A stretch of 12,234 nt of DNA from Ectocarpus siliculosus (GCA_000310025.1 FN649751.1:2099978-2112211); one strand, 5' to 3'; shown: positions 1 through 8,503, numbered from the stretch's first letter. The notes: generated by a model not told the origin, from the sequence alone. Numbers and translations are program-made.

Positions 1-660
1 GCACGACTCTGACAGCAGGTGCCGTAGCAGACCTTCGTCGGTTCTCGGTGGACAGAAGTGTCGCGGGTCGGACCTTTCCATCATACTTTGTTTTTCAAAT
101 CACTGGTCACCATTTATTTCTGAACAAAAATCTCGCATTTAATGCGGAGAGTTCACTTAACCCGACCGTACCTGAGCTATGGGGTGGTGCGCTTGCATCG
201 GTGGACTTGATTGAAGGTCACGCTCTGCATGGCCTCGTCCTCTGACACGGGAATGCCGTGGTTGGCTGTCCCTAGAACGTTGGAGAACATGACGGTACCA
301 AGCCCACTCATGGCGGTATCCGCCTACATAGTACGATAGAAGCGCGGGGGGGGGGGGGAGTGGGTGAGACGCAAAATTATGAAGACGCACATGCATATCC
401 CTTCGCTCTGCAATTCATACTACCGGTGCCCTCTTCGTTTCGCATCAGTGGCGTGGCATGGGGGGACCCGCTGCGATCGCCTTTTCTCAGTTGTTGTTGT
501 TGTTTTGACATCGAAAGAAAAAAACTTTGCGATCTCTGACACGCCGTATTTCTCAGGAGTTTATTTTGTATTTTACGGCCAATAATGTTTTTGTTTTCAA
601 AGGGGTACATCGAAATTCCGGAGGGAACAGAAAGAGAAAAAAAGGGTGGTGGGAAAACAA
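1..660. other. Gene-free left flank
   Basis: Short open frames occur on both strands, but none has protein-like composition, recognisable motifs or splice signals I would defend. The only notable items are a run of 13 G at 346-358 and a GTT-rich stretch at 491-505. Intergenic or intronic sequence is the simplest reading. Confidence 0.5.
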
Positions 661-706
661 ATGTGGCGCAGCGGAGAATCGAATCCACTGATCTCACAGC
701 ACAGCA

Positions 707-919
707 GTTGGTTGCATAAGATACCACGCCCCCTGGACCAATTTCCAAAGCCTGATTATTCCACAACAGAAGGAGTGGCGAGGCCGGAGATGGCTGCATT
801 GGAACTGTCTCGTCTAGAGCTTCTCAAAAAAGTATCGTTTGATTTTCGGCATCGTCTTCGTCGTGGAACATGATAGGTTAAAACTTGGTTAAGGGGGTGT
901 GGTATCTTGTGCAACCTAC
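707..919. repeat. Imperfect inverted repeat, fold-back or MITE-like
   Basis: The left arm at about 707-765 and the reverse complement of about 864-919 align over almost 58 bases at roughly 80 percent identity. Both share the core GGTTGCAnAAGATACCAC followed by a C-run and, near the inner end, TTCCAC. The arms enclose about 98 bases. This could be a fold-back element, the two ends of a small DNA transposon, or two copies of a repeat inserted head to head. No flanking target-site duplication was identified. Confidence 0.5.
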
Positions 920-1361
920 GGTCACCGTTAATTCTTGCTTTGAACACGATATATTTTGCATGCGTGAAACGAGCAACCCATGTAAAACAATTGGGTGTGA
1001 TGAGCGCTGGGCGTTGGTTGAAGCATGTGGACGATCGACGCGGTCGATGCTCTGCATGTGTGTGGACAGGTCAGATACAGCAGACATGCGGGGTTGTTAC
1101 TGTTTTGTATGTTGTTACTGCTGTTGAAGAAAAATGTAGTGTTCAGAAGGAAAGCGTTGTTTGTGGATGCGGATCGGAATTCGGAACATAGCCGGGGGGG
1201 GTGGGATGGGTTCTGCTCTGCAGTCCCCCCCTGAAGGACCTACGGATTAGACCTACGTGTAGTTCATCCCTTGACACGTACCGCTAGAGAGCGGGGAGCT
1301 AGTGATACAAAGAGAGACGAGAGAGAGGAAGTAAGTGGATATAGGACTGATCGAGTTTATC
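920..1361. other. Leader region upstream of the retroelement ORF1
   Basis: No gene is supported here. If the retrotransposon has a 5' terminal repeat or promoter, it should lie in this stretch or further left. A G-run followed by a C-run (1192-1200 and 1225-1231) could pair, and the octamer GACCTACG occurs twice (1237 and 1250). I compared this stretch by eye with the region after the recombinase and found no convincing terminal repeat. Confidence 0.35.
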
Positions 1362-2360
1362 ATGGCAGCACCCGGCGGCAACTCGGATGTCGTGATCCAA
1401 GCCGCGGCAGCCGCCGCTGCAGCCGCCGCAGTCAGCGGGGCGGCGGGAGACGCGCCAGCCGCCGACGTCGGCGGAGGTGGCGAGGTGCCGGAGCCCCTAG
1501 TCGACGGCGCGGCCGCGCCGATGGCTGCCGCCCAGGCACCGGCCAGTGGTAATGCCGCGATCATGACGGCGCTACAGCGACTCCTCGACGGGCAGCAGCA
1601 GCATCAACAGCAGATTTCCGACCAACAAGAAACGATAGCCGCGCAAGCAGCAATCATCCAAGGCCTCCAGCAGCAGCAGCAACAGCCACAGGCGATGCAG
1701 CCCCCGGCAGCAGTCCAACCCGCAGGTGGCGTCCTCCCGCTCCCGCCGAGCCTGCCGCCCGCCGCGAGGTCCGTCGGCGCGAAGATGGCAGAAAAACGCA
1801 TGGCCGAGTTTTGGACGTCTGCGGCGGGACCAAAATATTTCCTGCTGCGCGGCGGCTTCAACGTCACACGCCTTATGGACAAGGGCCGGCTGCAGATGGT
1901 CACGAAAACCCAAGCGCACATCACCGAGCAGGCGGCCCAGCAAGTACGCGCGCTCGAAAACTGCAAAGTGGAGCATTTTTTCCCGCCCATGGCCGCCGGC
2001 TCCGTGCCCACGGCTATGCCAGCTGAGGTGCATTTCAACACCATGGTCCAAGTCTTCCTCGCCGCGATTGAGTTTGGTACTAAGGATAACGCCCCGGACA
2101 TCTGCGTCGAGAGTGTGGCGAGCCTGCGACGGGAGCTTGAACGCGCCGTGACGCGAGTCACCGTGTATCTGCAGCTCCACTACACACTGCTCGAGAAGTA
2201 CAAGAAGCCCACCCGCGACCTCCTCGTGGACGCGATCAATCACGGCATGAACGAGTGGTTTCACGACCTGGCGGTGCAGTCGGAACAGTTCTACGGGGCT
2301 CACGAGGAAGGCGCCCCTGAACCGGGCGAGGCAGACGCCGTCACGATGCCGAAGTGTTAA
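1362..2360 (+). CDS. Gag-like ORF1 protein, N-terminal and core part
   Basis: Putative structural protein of the YR retrotransposon, expected to bind element RNA and build the particle. I start it at ATG 1362, which has A at -3 and G at +4; the frame is open further upstream but without an ATG. The 332 residues show a run of ten Ala (about 14-23), an Ala/Gly/Pro-rich low-complexity stretch, a Gln-rich segment with coiled-coil character (about 67-109), a Pro-rich linker, and a mixed, globular-looking core (about 141-320) rich in charged and hydrophobic residues. It ends at TAA 2358, but the same frame stays open after the stop and encodes a nucleocapsid-like tail, so the stop may be a mutation. 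No Pfam-level family is recognised by eye; the gag role rests on position and composition. Confidence 0.7.
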   Translation: MAAPGGNSDVVIQAAAAAAAAAAVSGAAGDAPAADVGGGGEVPEPLVDGAAAPMAAAQAPASGNAAIMTALQRLLDGQQQHQQQISDQQETIAAQAAIIQGLQQQQQQPQAMQPPAAVQPAGGVLPLPPSLPPAARSVGAKMAEKRMAEFWTSAAGPKYFLLRGGFNVTRLMDKGRLQMVTKTQAHITEQAAQQVRALENCKVEHFFPPMAAGSVPTAMPAEVHFNTMVQVFLAAIEFGTKDNAPDICVESVASLRRELERAVTRVTVYLQLHYTLLEKYKKPTRDLLVDAINHGMNEWFHDLAVQSEQFYGAHEEGAPEPGEADAVTMPKC

Positions 2361-2678
2361 GACCTGACAAATCTGACGTCGGCAAACTCTATGTGGAACC
2401 TGGCCGAACGGGCCAAAACCTGGCACACAGTGGCGGCCCCCGGCGGTGGCGGTGGCGGTACGGGCGGCAGCGTAAAACGGAAGGCCGCGACGACCCCGCC
2501 CACCGTGCTGTCCAAAAAGAGCAAGACCAAACCGAGTGGGCCCGGTTACCCCCCCCCGTGGGCATGCAGGGCAGCGTGGTACGGGGCCTCCTGCCGCCGC
2601 CCTTGTTGCGAGTTCCAACATGTCAACGGCAACGACCATCCCACCGAAGTAGCCGCATCCGCCACCACGCCCGCCCCT

Positions 2679-2727
<49 letters not shown>

Positions 2728-2915
2728 CGCAGCAGCAGCAACCACCGCAGTCGCAACTCCTGCAACAACTCCAGACCCAGCAGCCGTCCCAGCAGCAGCA
2801 GCCGCAGACGGCGGCAGGGGGAGCTACCCGGCAGCCAAGTGTCGCTCACTTCAGCAGGGTCGCAGGCGGCGGGAGGGGAGGGGGTGGGCGGGGAGCTGGC
2901 GGGAGAGGCTTCTGA
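2361..2915 (+). pseudogene. Gag C-terminal, nucleocapsid-like segment after an in-frame stop
   Basis: This continues ORF1 in the same frame after TAA 2358. The first ATG is at 2391, so it could also be a separate small ORF, but it reads best as the severed gag tail. It has a poly-Gly patch, a basic Lys/Arg/Ser stretch that could bind nucleic acid or act as a nuclear signal, and a Cys/His cluster encoded at about 2565-2639 (Cys, Cys, Cys-Cys, His, His), resembling a zinc knuckle that has lost some ligands. Then come a run of 15 Gln, further Gln/Pro repeats, and a Gly/Arg-rich end that stops at TGA 2913. An overlapping frame opening at about 2354 reads the CAG run as poly-Ala and looks less protein-like. 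Confidence 0.5.
2679..2723 (+). repeat. CAG trinucleotide microsatellite, poly-Gln in the gag frame
   Basis: Thirteen perfect CAG codons at 2679-2717 are followed by CAA CAG, giving 15 Gln in the gag frame. Less regular CAG/CCG runs continue to about 2810. Such runs are prone to slippage and length change; here the frame is kept on both sides. Confidence 0.9.
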
Positions 2916-4103
2916 CAGTCCGGGCTCTGCCGCACGGCAGAGCCGACAACAGGGGGGGAGGGGGAGCCGCAACCAGCTGGCACCCTGTTCGCAGACGCAC
3001 GGAGGTCCGTCGGATCTCGCGCTGCCCCCACGCCTGGGTCAGTTTCGCCGGCCCTGTTCCACGGTGAGAAACAACGTTTGACCAGTAGCGGTCGTCGGAG
3101 CCGTAGTTGGCATAACGGAAACCCGCATGACAGGTTGCACCACAACGCTACCATTAACCAATCGAGAGAGGTCAGAGTGTCAGACACGATACAACAGCAG
3201 TCACATCTTGCACGATCTGAAGCGATTCGCCAAGCCAACGCGTTAGCACCCAGCGCAGCAGAGCTCGCGTTGTCATGCAGATTACACCGCAGAAAGTACC
3301 TGCCGTACGGCCGTTGGGCCGTTCCCACTCAGCGCTTGCACCCTCCTGACTTGTCGGAAGCCCACGTACACACGAACATTCACTGCATACAGGGCCAAAC
3401 ATCGCCGCAGCAGAATGTCCGCAGGGCAGTTCCACCGCAACCCAGGCAGGCAGGTAGTTCGGAAAAAGCCCAGACGAAAAACAACGTTCAGTGCATGCAG
3501 GGTGAGAGATCGCCGCAGCAGAACGGTAGCAGGGCAGTTTCACCTCAACACATGCACGCTCCCGGTTGGTCGGAAGCCCAGGAATACACAGACGTTCAGT
3601 GCATGCAGGGCACGAGATTGATGCAGCAGAATGTCCGTAGGGCAGCTCCACCGCAACCCAGGGAGGCATGTAGGTCGTTTAGAGCCCAGGCACAAACAGG
3701 CGCTCAGTGCATGCAGGGTGAGAGATCGCCGCAGCAGAACGGCAGCAGGAAAAATTTGCCTCAACACGTGCACGCTCCCGGTCGCTCGGAAGCCCAGGAA
3801 TATACAGACGTTCAGTGCATGCAGGGCGCGCGATCGCCGCAGCAGAATGTCCGTAGGGCAGTTCCACCGCAACCCAGGGAGGCACGTAGTTCGTTGAGAG
3901 CCCAGACCAAACCAGACGTTCAGTGCATGCAGGGTGAGAGATCGCCGCAGCAGAACGTCGGCTGTAACCCAAACCATACTCGTGAATCCGAGCCGCGTGA
4001 AGGCAGCGGGTCAGCCCAACGGCTTCTAAGTGGCGGGTCGTGCGGCGGAGGATTGCACGGCAAACAAAAGTCAAACATCGACGTTTGGCATGAGCAAAAA
4101 TAA
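2916..4103 (+). pseudogene. Repeat-bearing reading frame between gag and RT
   Basis: This is the same frame as gag, open without interruption from just after TGA 2913 to TAA 4101. There is no ATG at a convincing start, so it was probably translated as part of a longer protein or through a start now lost. The first part is Arg/Ser/Gly-rich and disordered-looking; the second carries tandem 36-residue units built around the motif QCMQG and ending in SPQQN. Function is unknown. In other YR retrotransposons this interval holds the end of gag or the start of the pol ORF. The preserved frame over nearly 1.2 kb and repeat lengths divisible by three favour coding, although other frames and the opposite strand are also fairly open inside the array, which weakens the argument. 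Confidence 0.45.
3320..3965 (+). repeat. 108-bp tandem repeat with 216-bp higher-order pattern
   Basis: The core CAGTGCATGCAGG, or a near variant, begins at 3381, 3489, 3597, 3705, 3813 and 3921, spaced exactly 108 bases each time. Two unit types alternate: one encodes a stretch with PQHMHAPG-like and SEAQEYTDV-like residues, the other VRRAVPPQPRE-like residues. The real repeat is therefore a 216-bp pair. A diverged partial unit precedes the first core from about 3320, and the last unit is cut short near 3965. All spacings are multiples of three. Confidence 0.92.
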
Positions 4104-4466
4104 TCCCTCGGAAAAACCGACGTAGAGCAGTCTGAACGCGAACGCATCTTGTACAGCCTAGCCGAGACGTGCACGAACATAATGCGCGAGAGCGGAGGAA
4201 GGGTAGGAGACGTAGCTCGACACCTTGGGGGTATTTTGGTCACACCTCCAGTACACCCCATTGACATCAGACGATACTTCGGAGACCAAAAACAATTTCC
4301 AAAAATCGACGAACTAATGACAATCGTTTGGGCAATTGCCCCCCCGTCTCAGGCGAACCTCGAGAGTGCCTTACAGTACGGCAACCATCGCAGTGCAGAA
4401 GAACACCTCCCGTTAATCTGGAAGAAGATTGGAGAAGACGTGCGCCGAGAAAAAGATGTCTCGTGA
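4104..4466 (+). pseudogene. N-terminal part of the reverse transcriptase, severed by frame change
   Basis: The gag-side frame continues after TAA 4101 and is open to TGA 4464. The first ATG in frame is inside (about 4182), so the original start is not visible. The final part, with an ALQYGNHRSAEEH-like stretch and a following KIGEDVRR segment, resembles the sequence that lies immediately before the finger region of DIRS-type reverse transcriptases. The expected continuation appears in frame 2 beginning around 4448 and reaches the RT core, so one base was probably gained or lost at the A-run in 4449-4454, or there was a programmed shift. Placing it in the RT rests on memory of family layout, not on an alignment. 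Confidence 0.6.
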
Positions 4467-4474
4467 TATTATAG

Positions 4475-6196
4475 TCCGCAGCACAAGAGGTACCCAACTT
4501 GAGAGTATTGCCTCTAGGGGCAGTCGTTACTCACAAGGTTAGGGTCATCAATGACCTGTCGTTCGATTTATTCAACAGAGAAAAGAAGGGAGGTCTCAAC
4601 GCGGACACGGACATAAACAGCGTGCCCCCGAGCCTGTGTGCCGCAGCTTTGCCGACCTTCCTCACCGAGCTAGTCAGCCTGAGAGCTAAACATCCAGACT
4701 TGCGACTGCTGATGGCAACCACCGACGTCAACGACGCATACCGCAACGTCAGAGTAGACCCGGACCAAGCTCACAACTTCTGTTACACCATCGGGGATCT
4801 TGTCGTCATTGACTTTAGACTGACTTTTGGATGGATAGGTTCTCCAGGACATTTCGGAGTGATGGCGTCCGCAGCAGAGCACGCCCACTGTAACACAAAC
4901 CTGGGTACCGTCCAATTGCTGCCGGAAGGCCTAGAGATGACAAAACATATCAAGATAATAGACCGTTGGGAGACCGGCGACCCTACGCCTGTGCCGCCCG
5001 ACGTCAAGGTTCGCGAAAGTAAGGGAGGATCCTTGTTAAGCCCGTTTCAGACTGTCGTGTACGTGGACGACCATGCCTTGCTACGAGCACAGCAATCAGA
5101 CGAAGACAAATCCGCCCTGACCGTGTCCGCCTCCCTAGCATCGGATTACGTACGTTTGTTCGGACCTGGAGAACCAGGCGAGACTCCCACTTTGGCGCCC
5201 AAAAAGAGCTCGACCTGGGACACGAAGTTAGATTTTCTGGGTTTCCAGATAAACTCTCATACTATGCAGATATCAATCACCGCAGAAAAGGCACAAAAGA
5301 TAAAGGCGATCTTGGTTGAAAATTGGCCACGCAGTAGACGCCGAGCGACAGCGCAGGAAGTGTTCTCGGTCGCAGGGAAGTTATGGAATCTGACGTACGT
5401 GATTCGCGCCGGAAAGTATTTCGTGTGGAGGTTACTCCGACTCACAGACCTGCACTCGTCATTTAAGAATCAGAATCACTCGGTAGAGTTAGGAAGTGAG
5501 TTCCACGACGATCTAGATTTCTGGAGATGGGCAATAGATCAAGAACTTCTCGCAGCCGGGGAGTCTCTATGCGCACCTTGCTTTACCAACGTAAGCCGTC
5601 CAGCAAAGAGAAACTACCTGTCAGACGACAGCTTCGACGCAATAGGCGGATACTGTCAAGAGCTAAGAGTGTACTGGAGATACGACTTACCTTTGCCTTT
5701 CGCGGCCGAACTAAAACGAAAGGCCGCGTGTCGTAAGACGAGCAGTGTTACAATCAACCTCCTCGAACTGGTGGGGATGGTCGTAACCGCGTGGGTCATG
5801 CACGAGCTTGTAGGGGACCGCCCGGAAAACCGAGGCGACCCGATGAGAATGCGCGGAGACAATTTCGCAGCATTTACGTGGTCAAACCGATGCGGAGGAG
5901 CAAGAGACAAACGCGCATGCCTATTGATGAGAATGCTCGGCCGCCTTGAAATCAGAGGAGGTTGGCGATACGACGCCAAACACATTCCAGGCGTACAAAA
6001 CACGTTAGCGGATGGCATCTCACGTTGGCCGCGATCAGAACTGGCCCACAGGGTGCGGCAGTTAACACACACCGACGACTGGCACGAACAATCTATCGGA
6101 GCAAAAGGAAATCGCCTGTGCGATATCGTCTTGCAGACAAAGAACATCGCTCCTCGGCACGACAACATGTTGTGGGAGCTCATGACCGCCACATGA
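4475..6196 (+). CDS. Reverse transcriptase and RNase H of YR retrotransposon
   Basis: RNA-directed DNA polymerase joined to RNase H, which copies element RNA into DNA and removes the RNA strand. The frame opens after TAG 4472 and no ATG lies before the RT core, so the true N-terminus is upstream in the broken segment. Numbering from TTG 4499: an RVINDLSF finger motif (16-23), motif A DVNDAYR with Asp76, motif B around LTFGWIGSPGHFG (108-120), motif C YVDD with Asp190 and Asp191, and LDFLGF (244-249). RNase H follows with Asp376/377, Glu423, Asp454 and Asp505 in a HIPGVQNTLADGISR context, giving the full acidic set. The protein ends at TGA 6194, which overlaps the ATG of the recombinase. Catalytic residues look intact. 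The RT style fits DIRS-like rather than Copia or Ty3 elements, and no DDE integrase follows. Confidence 0.92.
   Translation, partial: SAAQEVPNLRVLPLGAVVTHKVRVINDLSFDLFNREKKGGLNADTDINSVPPSLCAAALPTFLTELVSLRAKHPDLRLLMATTDVNDAYRNVRVDPDQAHNFCYTIGDLVVIDFRLTFGWIGSPGHFGVMASAAEHAHCNTNLGTVQLLPEGLEMTKHIKIIDRWETGDPTPVPPDVKVRESKGGSLLSPFQTVVYVDDHALLRAQQSDEDKSALTVSASLASDYVRLFGPGEPGETPTLAPKKSSTWDTKLDFLGFQINSHTMQISITAEKAQKIKAILVENWPRSRRRATAQEVFSVAGKLWNLTYVIRAGKYFVWRLLRLTDLHSSFKNQNHSVELGSEFHDDLDFWRWAIDQELLAAGESLCAPCFTNVSRPAKRNYLSDDSFDAIGGYCQELRVYWRYDLPLPFAAELKRKAACRKTSSVTINLLELVGMVVTAWVMHELVGDRPENRGDPMRMRGDNFAAFTWSNRCGGARDKRACLLMRMLGRLEIRGGWRYDAKHIPGVQNTLADGISRWPRSELAHRVRQLTHTDDWHEQSIGAKGNRLCDIVLQTKNIAPRHDNMLWELMTAT
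6193..6196 (+). promoter_or_regulatory. ATGA stop-start overlap between RT/RNase H and recombinase
   Basis: The four bases ATGA hold both the recombinase start (ATG 6193) and the RT/RNase H stop (TGA 6194). Such overlaps allow termination-reinitiation, so the recombinase could be made at a set ratio from the same RNA. The reading is strengthened because the recombinase frame is open from this ATG apart from one TAG. Confidence 0.65.
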
Positions 6197-7335
6197 GTTA
6201 CACCTATACCCGTACTTGCGTTCAACGCCTTCTCTATCGCCGTTCGGAACCAATTCCAGGAACAGGAAAAGAGAATGAAGGGATGAGCGCGGAAGTAGCG
6301 AGTTTGGTGGAGACTCTCGTGAGCGCATCTGTCGGAGGCAGCACACATAGGGTGTATGCTGGAAAGTGGAAGCAGTGGTAGGAGTTCACCAGAAGGAAAG
6401 GGAGAGGCCCATGGTTGCATTTGGCAGAGGAATCAGACGTGCTCAGTCTTTTGCTCGAATTCATGGCCTGCCGTCTGTTCGTGTTCAACTATCAGCAATC
6501 CACTATCCGAGGGTACCTGTCGGCCATCAATTTTTTCTACAAGCTGTATCTAGGCTGGGAGCTCCCTACATCCCACTTCATGATAGTGGCGGCAGGAAAG
6601 GGGATCGACAGGATTCGCGGGCGGTCAGGGAAGGAATCGCAAGTAAGGTTGCCACTCACGTGGGCCATCTTAGCTCGCGGTTACCTGGCAGTCACGAGTT
6701 TCAAGGAGAAAGGAAAAATCATGTGGTTGGGATTGGCGCTCTCGTACTTCCTCCTATGTAGAGCGTCAGAACTTTTCGCGTATGCAAACGGGCTCGTGCA
6801 CCCGGAATTTTGTTTGACTCGCGATTGCGTGACTTTCTTTCTCGGAGAGGATCAGATCAGGATGGAGGATAGAGCGCGCGCCGACACCGTCAAGATTCGG
6901 TTCGTGGCATCAAAAACGGATCAGTTACGGGAAGGGTGCACGATCTCTCGCACGCGCGCTCCAAGGGGGGGGCAGCAAGGCGGGGCACCGGTCGGGGCGT
7001 TCGAGGCACTGGTGGAACTCCTTGACGAAAACCCTCAACTTCCAGGAGGCGCGCCCTTGATGACGAGACTCACGGCAGCAGGGTGGAAAGTGATTACCCG
7101 AACTGAAGCCGTAGGCGCGTTTCGAATGATGGTAGCCAGCGCCGGAAGGAATCCCGCTCAGTACGCGTTGCATTCGAGGCGGATCGGGAGAGCCACGCAA
7201 CTAGCTACGCAAGGAATGTCAGAACTACAAATCCAACGCGCAGGCCGATGGAAGTCACGGGCTATTATGGTGTACGTGAGGGAGGCAGGAGAAGGTGCAA
7301 AAGAAGTGTCAGATGCCCTAGTAAGGAAGCCGTAA
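6193..7335 (+). pseudogene. Tyrosine recombinase of the retrotransposon, one internal TAG
   Basis: DNA strand-exchange enzyme that would integrate the element's circular DNA copy through a 3'-phosphotyrosine intermediate. From ATG 6193 the frame runs 380 codons to TAA 7333, with TAG at 6379 (codon 63) between KWKQW and EFTRRKG. The N-terminal part looks like a SAM-like core-binding region, including TIRGYLSAINFFYK. Catalytic residues, counted from 6193, are Arg190 in LCRASEL, Lys241 in ASKTDQ, His327 and Arg330 in HSRRIG, Trp353 in GRWKS and the nucleophile Tyr361 in MVYVR (codon 7273-7275). The catalytic half after the stop is complete and uninterrupted. The TAG probably arose by point mutation, though an intron or readthrough cannot be excluded. 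Length fits YR retrotransposon recombinases. Confidence 0.88.
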
Positions 7336-8503
7336 AAATAGCTTGGGGTACGATGCCTCAGCCTGCAATAAGGGGCAAGGGTCAGGTAGCTCCACAGGGG
7401 TGGAGGCTGTACGGGTTGGCTGAGTTATTAATTTGGGGGAATGGAGCGGAGACATAGAAGGTTGTACCCACGAGGGGTGAGGGTATGTTTTCTTTTCTGC
7501 GTCTGCCGGTGTTCCACACGGTATCCCGAATTTCTCATTCAGTATAGGTGTAAGAGTTCTTGAGCAAAAACAAACGAGCACCCCCCAAAAAAACAAAAAA
7601 CCGTTGAAAATAACAAAATAACGAAGTGCCTACCCGCCCTCCAAAAAGCTCTTTTATGAGGCTGGGCGCTTATTGACGCCTCCGGGATAATCCCCGCTCT
7701 GTGCATGGTGAGGAAGAGCCGCATACGCGTATTAGGCCGAGAGCCGTTGGGTGTGCAGGATGAACTGCTGGTGTCTGAGCGTACATGCATCTACAGCACG
7801 TGGAGACTTCGCGCCCTTCCCAACGGGGACATATGCATAGGGATACACAACTCAACACACAATATTCCCTCAATTCATCCCTCTATTGCTACCATCCAGA
7901 TGTAACTGGAGGGGAATCGCTTACCTAATCAGCAACTGCTGCCGGAATGTCGCTCTCTCTTCTCCACGCGCGCCGTGTAGAAGCTCGTCTTGCCACTCTA
8001 CAGCAGCAGTGTCGTGCGGCGGGTTTAGCTTGCGGTGGTTGCTGTGCCCCGAGTCCGAGCATCTAGAGATAGCATTGCTGTTTGCCTAGGTTACGAAAGG
8101 AATGACACCAGCTTAGTCGCTATTCGTCTTGGCATGCTGCGGCCTCTGGTCGTCTGTGTCAAGGCTAGCTAGCTCGTCACACGAGGGCGATGCAGGGCCA
8201 AACAAAGCCATGCAAATGCAATAGGGGGCTCGATGGTTCGGATGCCCCCCAACCCCGTCTTCCCATCTGTCTGGCGGGATCCATAACGGGATCTGAGAGC
8301 TTGTTGTACCCTGCGCCATGTAGCTGGTACACACATAGCACTCGTGAACCCCCGCACACACTCACACAAAAGCCCAAACTGAATTATGTATGCTTTCATT
8401 TAGTACGCATTGTGCCAACGTATCCTGGGCTCTTATATCTACATATCTGTGTTGGAGACGAATTTGTTGCGTTTTGTCCAGTCGGAAAAAAAAGAAATTG
8501 TAA
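7336..8503. other. 3' flank of the retroelement, no gene seen
   Basis: No open frame here has convincing protein character. The part up to about 7620 ends in an A-rich tract (about 7565-7620) and probably contains the 3' untranslated part of the element; terminal repeats would be expected here but were not recognised. From 7650 to 8500 the sequence is mixed, with short frames only, and I see no RNA gene, promoter or duplication target site that I could support. Confidence 0.4.

Larger units (their letters stand above)
1362..7335 (+). mobile_element. Degenerate DIRS-type tyrosine-recombinase retrotransposon
   Basis: Gag-like ORF, reverse transcriptase, RNase H and tyrosine recombinase lie in one orientation and in the order known for YR retrotransposons (DIRS, Ngaro, PAT and relatives). 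There is no DDE integrase and no aspartic protease motif, as expected for elements that integrate through a recombinase. The interval given is only the coding span; both true ends are unknown because I found neither inverted nor split direct terminal repeats. The element looks inactive: three in-frame stops in the gag-to-RT frame, a frame change before the RT core, and single TAG codons before the RT and inside the recombinase. All catalytic motifs are nevertheless preserved, so decay seems recent. No methyltransferase domain of the kind carried by classic DIRS elements is visible between RNase H and recombinase, and no hydrolase domain as in Ngaro. Confidence 0.88.

Noticed and set aside
346-358. 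Run of 13 G as a possible quadruplex or boundary.
   Set aside because: A single homopolymer run without further G-tracts; may simply be a slippage-prone tract or sequencing uncertainty.
664-731. Minus-strand tRNA-like sequence: seven possible acceptor pairs (GGCGTGG with CTGCGCC) and a T-loop-like GATTCGATTC.
   Set aside because: The T-stem does not pair and only about 33 bases remain for the D and anticodon arms, too few for a tRNA. At most a tRNA-derived remnant.
1572-2972. Long minus-strand frame (466 codons) opposite gag.
   Set aside because: Leu-rich runs are the antisense reading of CAG/CTG repeats; the frame is open because of GC-rich composition and the sense strand shows real protein features.
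2354-3067. Overlapping 237-codon plus-strand frame reading the CAG run as poly-Ala.
   Set aside because: It has no ATG start, Arg/Pro/Ala low complexity, and no motif; the gag frame gives the basic, Cys/His and Gly/Arg features instead.
3172-4074. Several minus-strand frames with repeated CTER and SAAAI motifs opposite the 108-bp array.
   Set aside because: They mirror the repeat array and change frame from one to the next, whereas the plus frame continues through the whole array and into the RT side.
920-7700. Terminal inverted or split direct repeats of the retrotransposon.
   Set aside because: By-eye comparison of 920-1361 with 7336-7700 in both orientations gave only short weak matches such as GAATTCGG-like words. 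A dot plot is needed.
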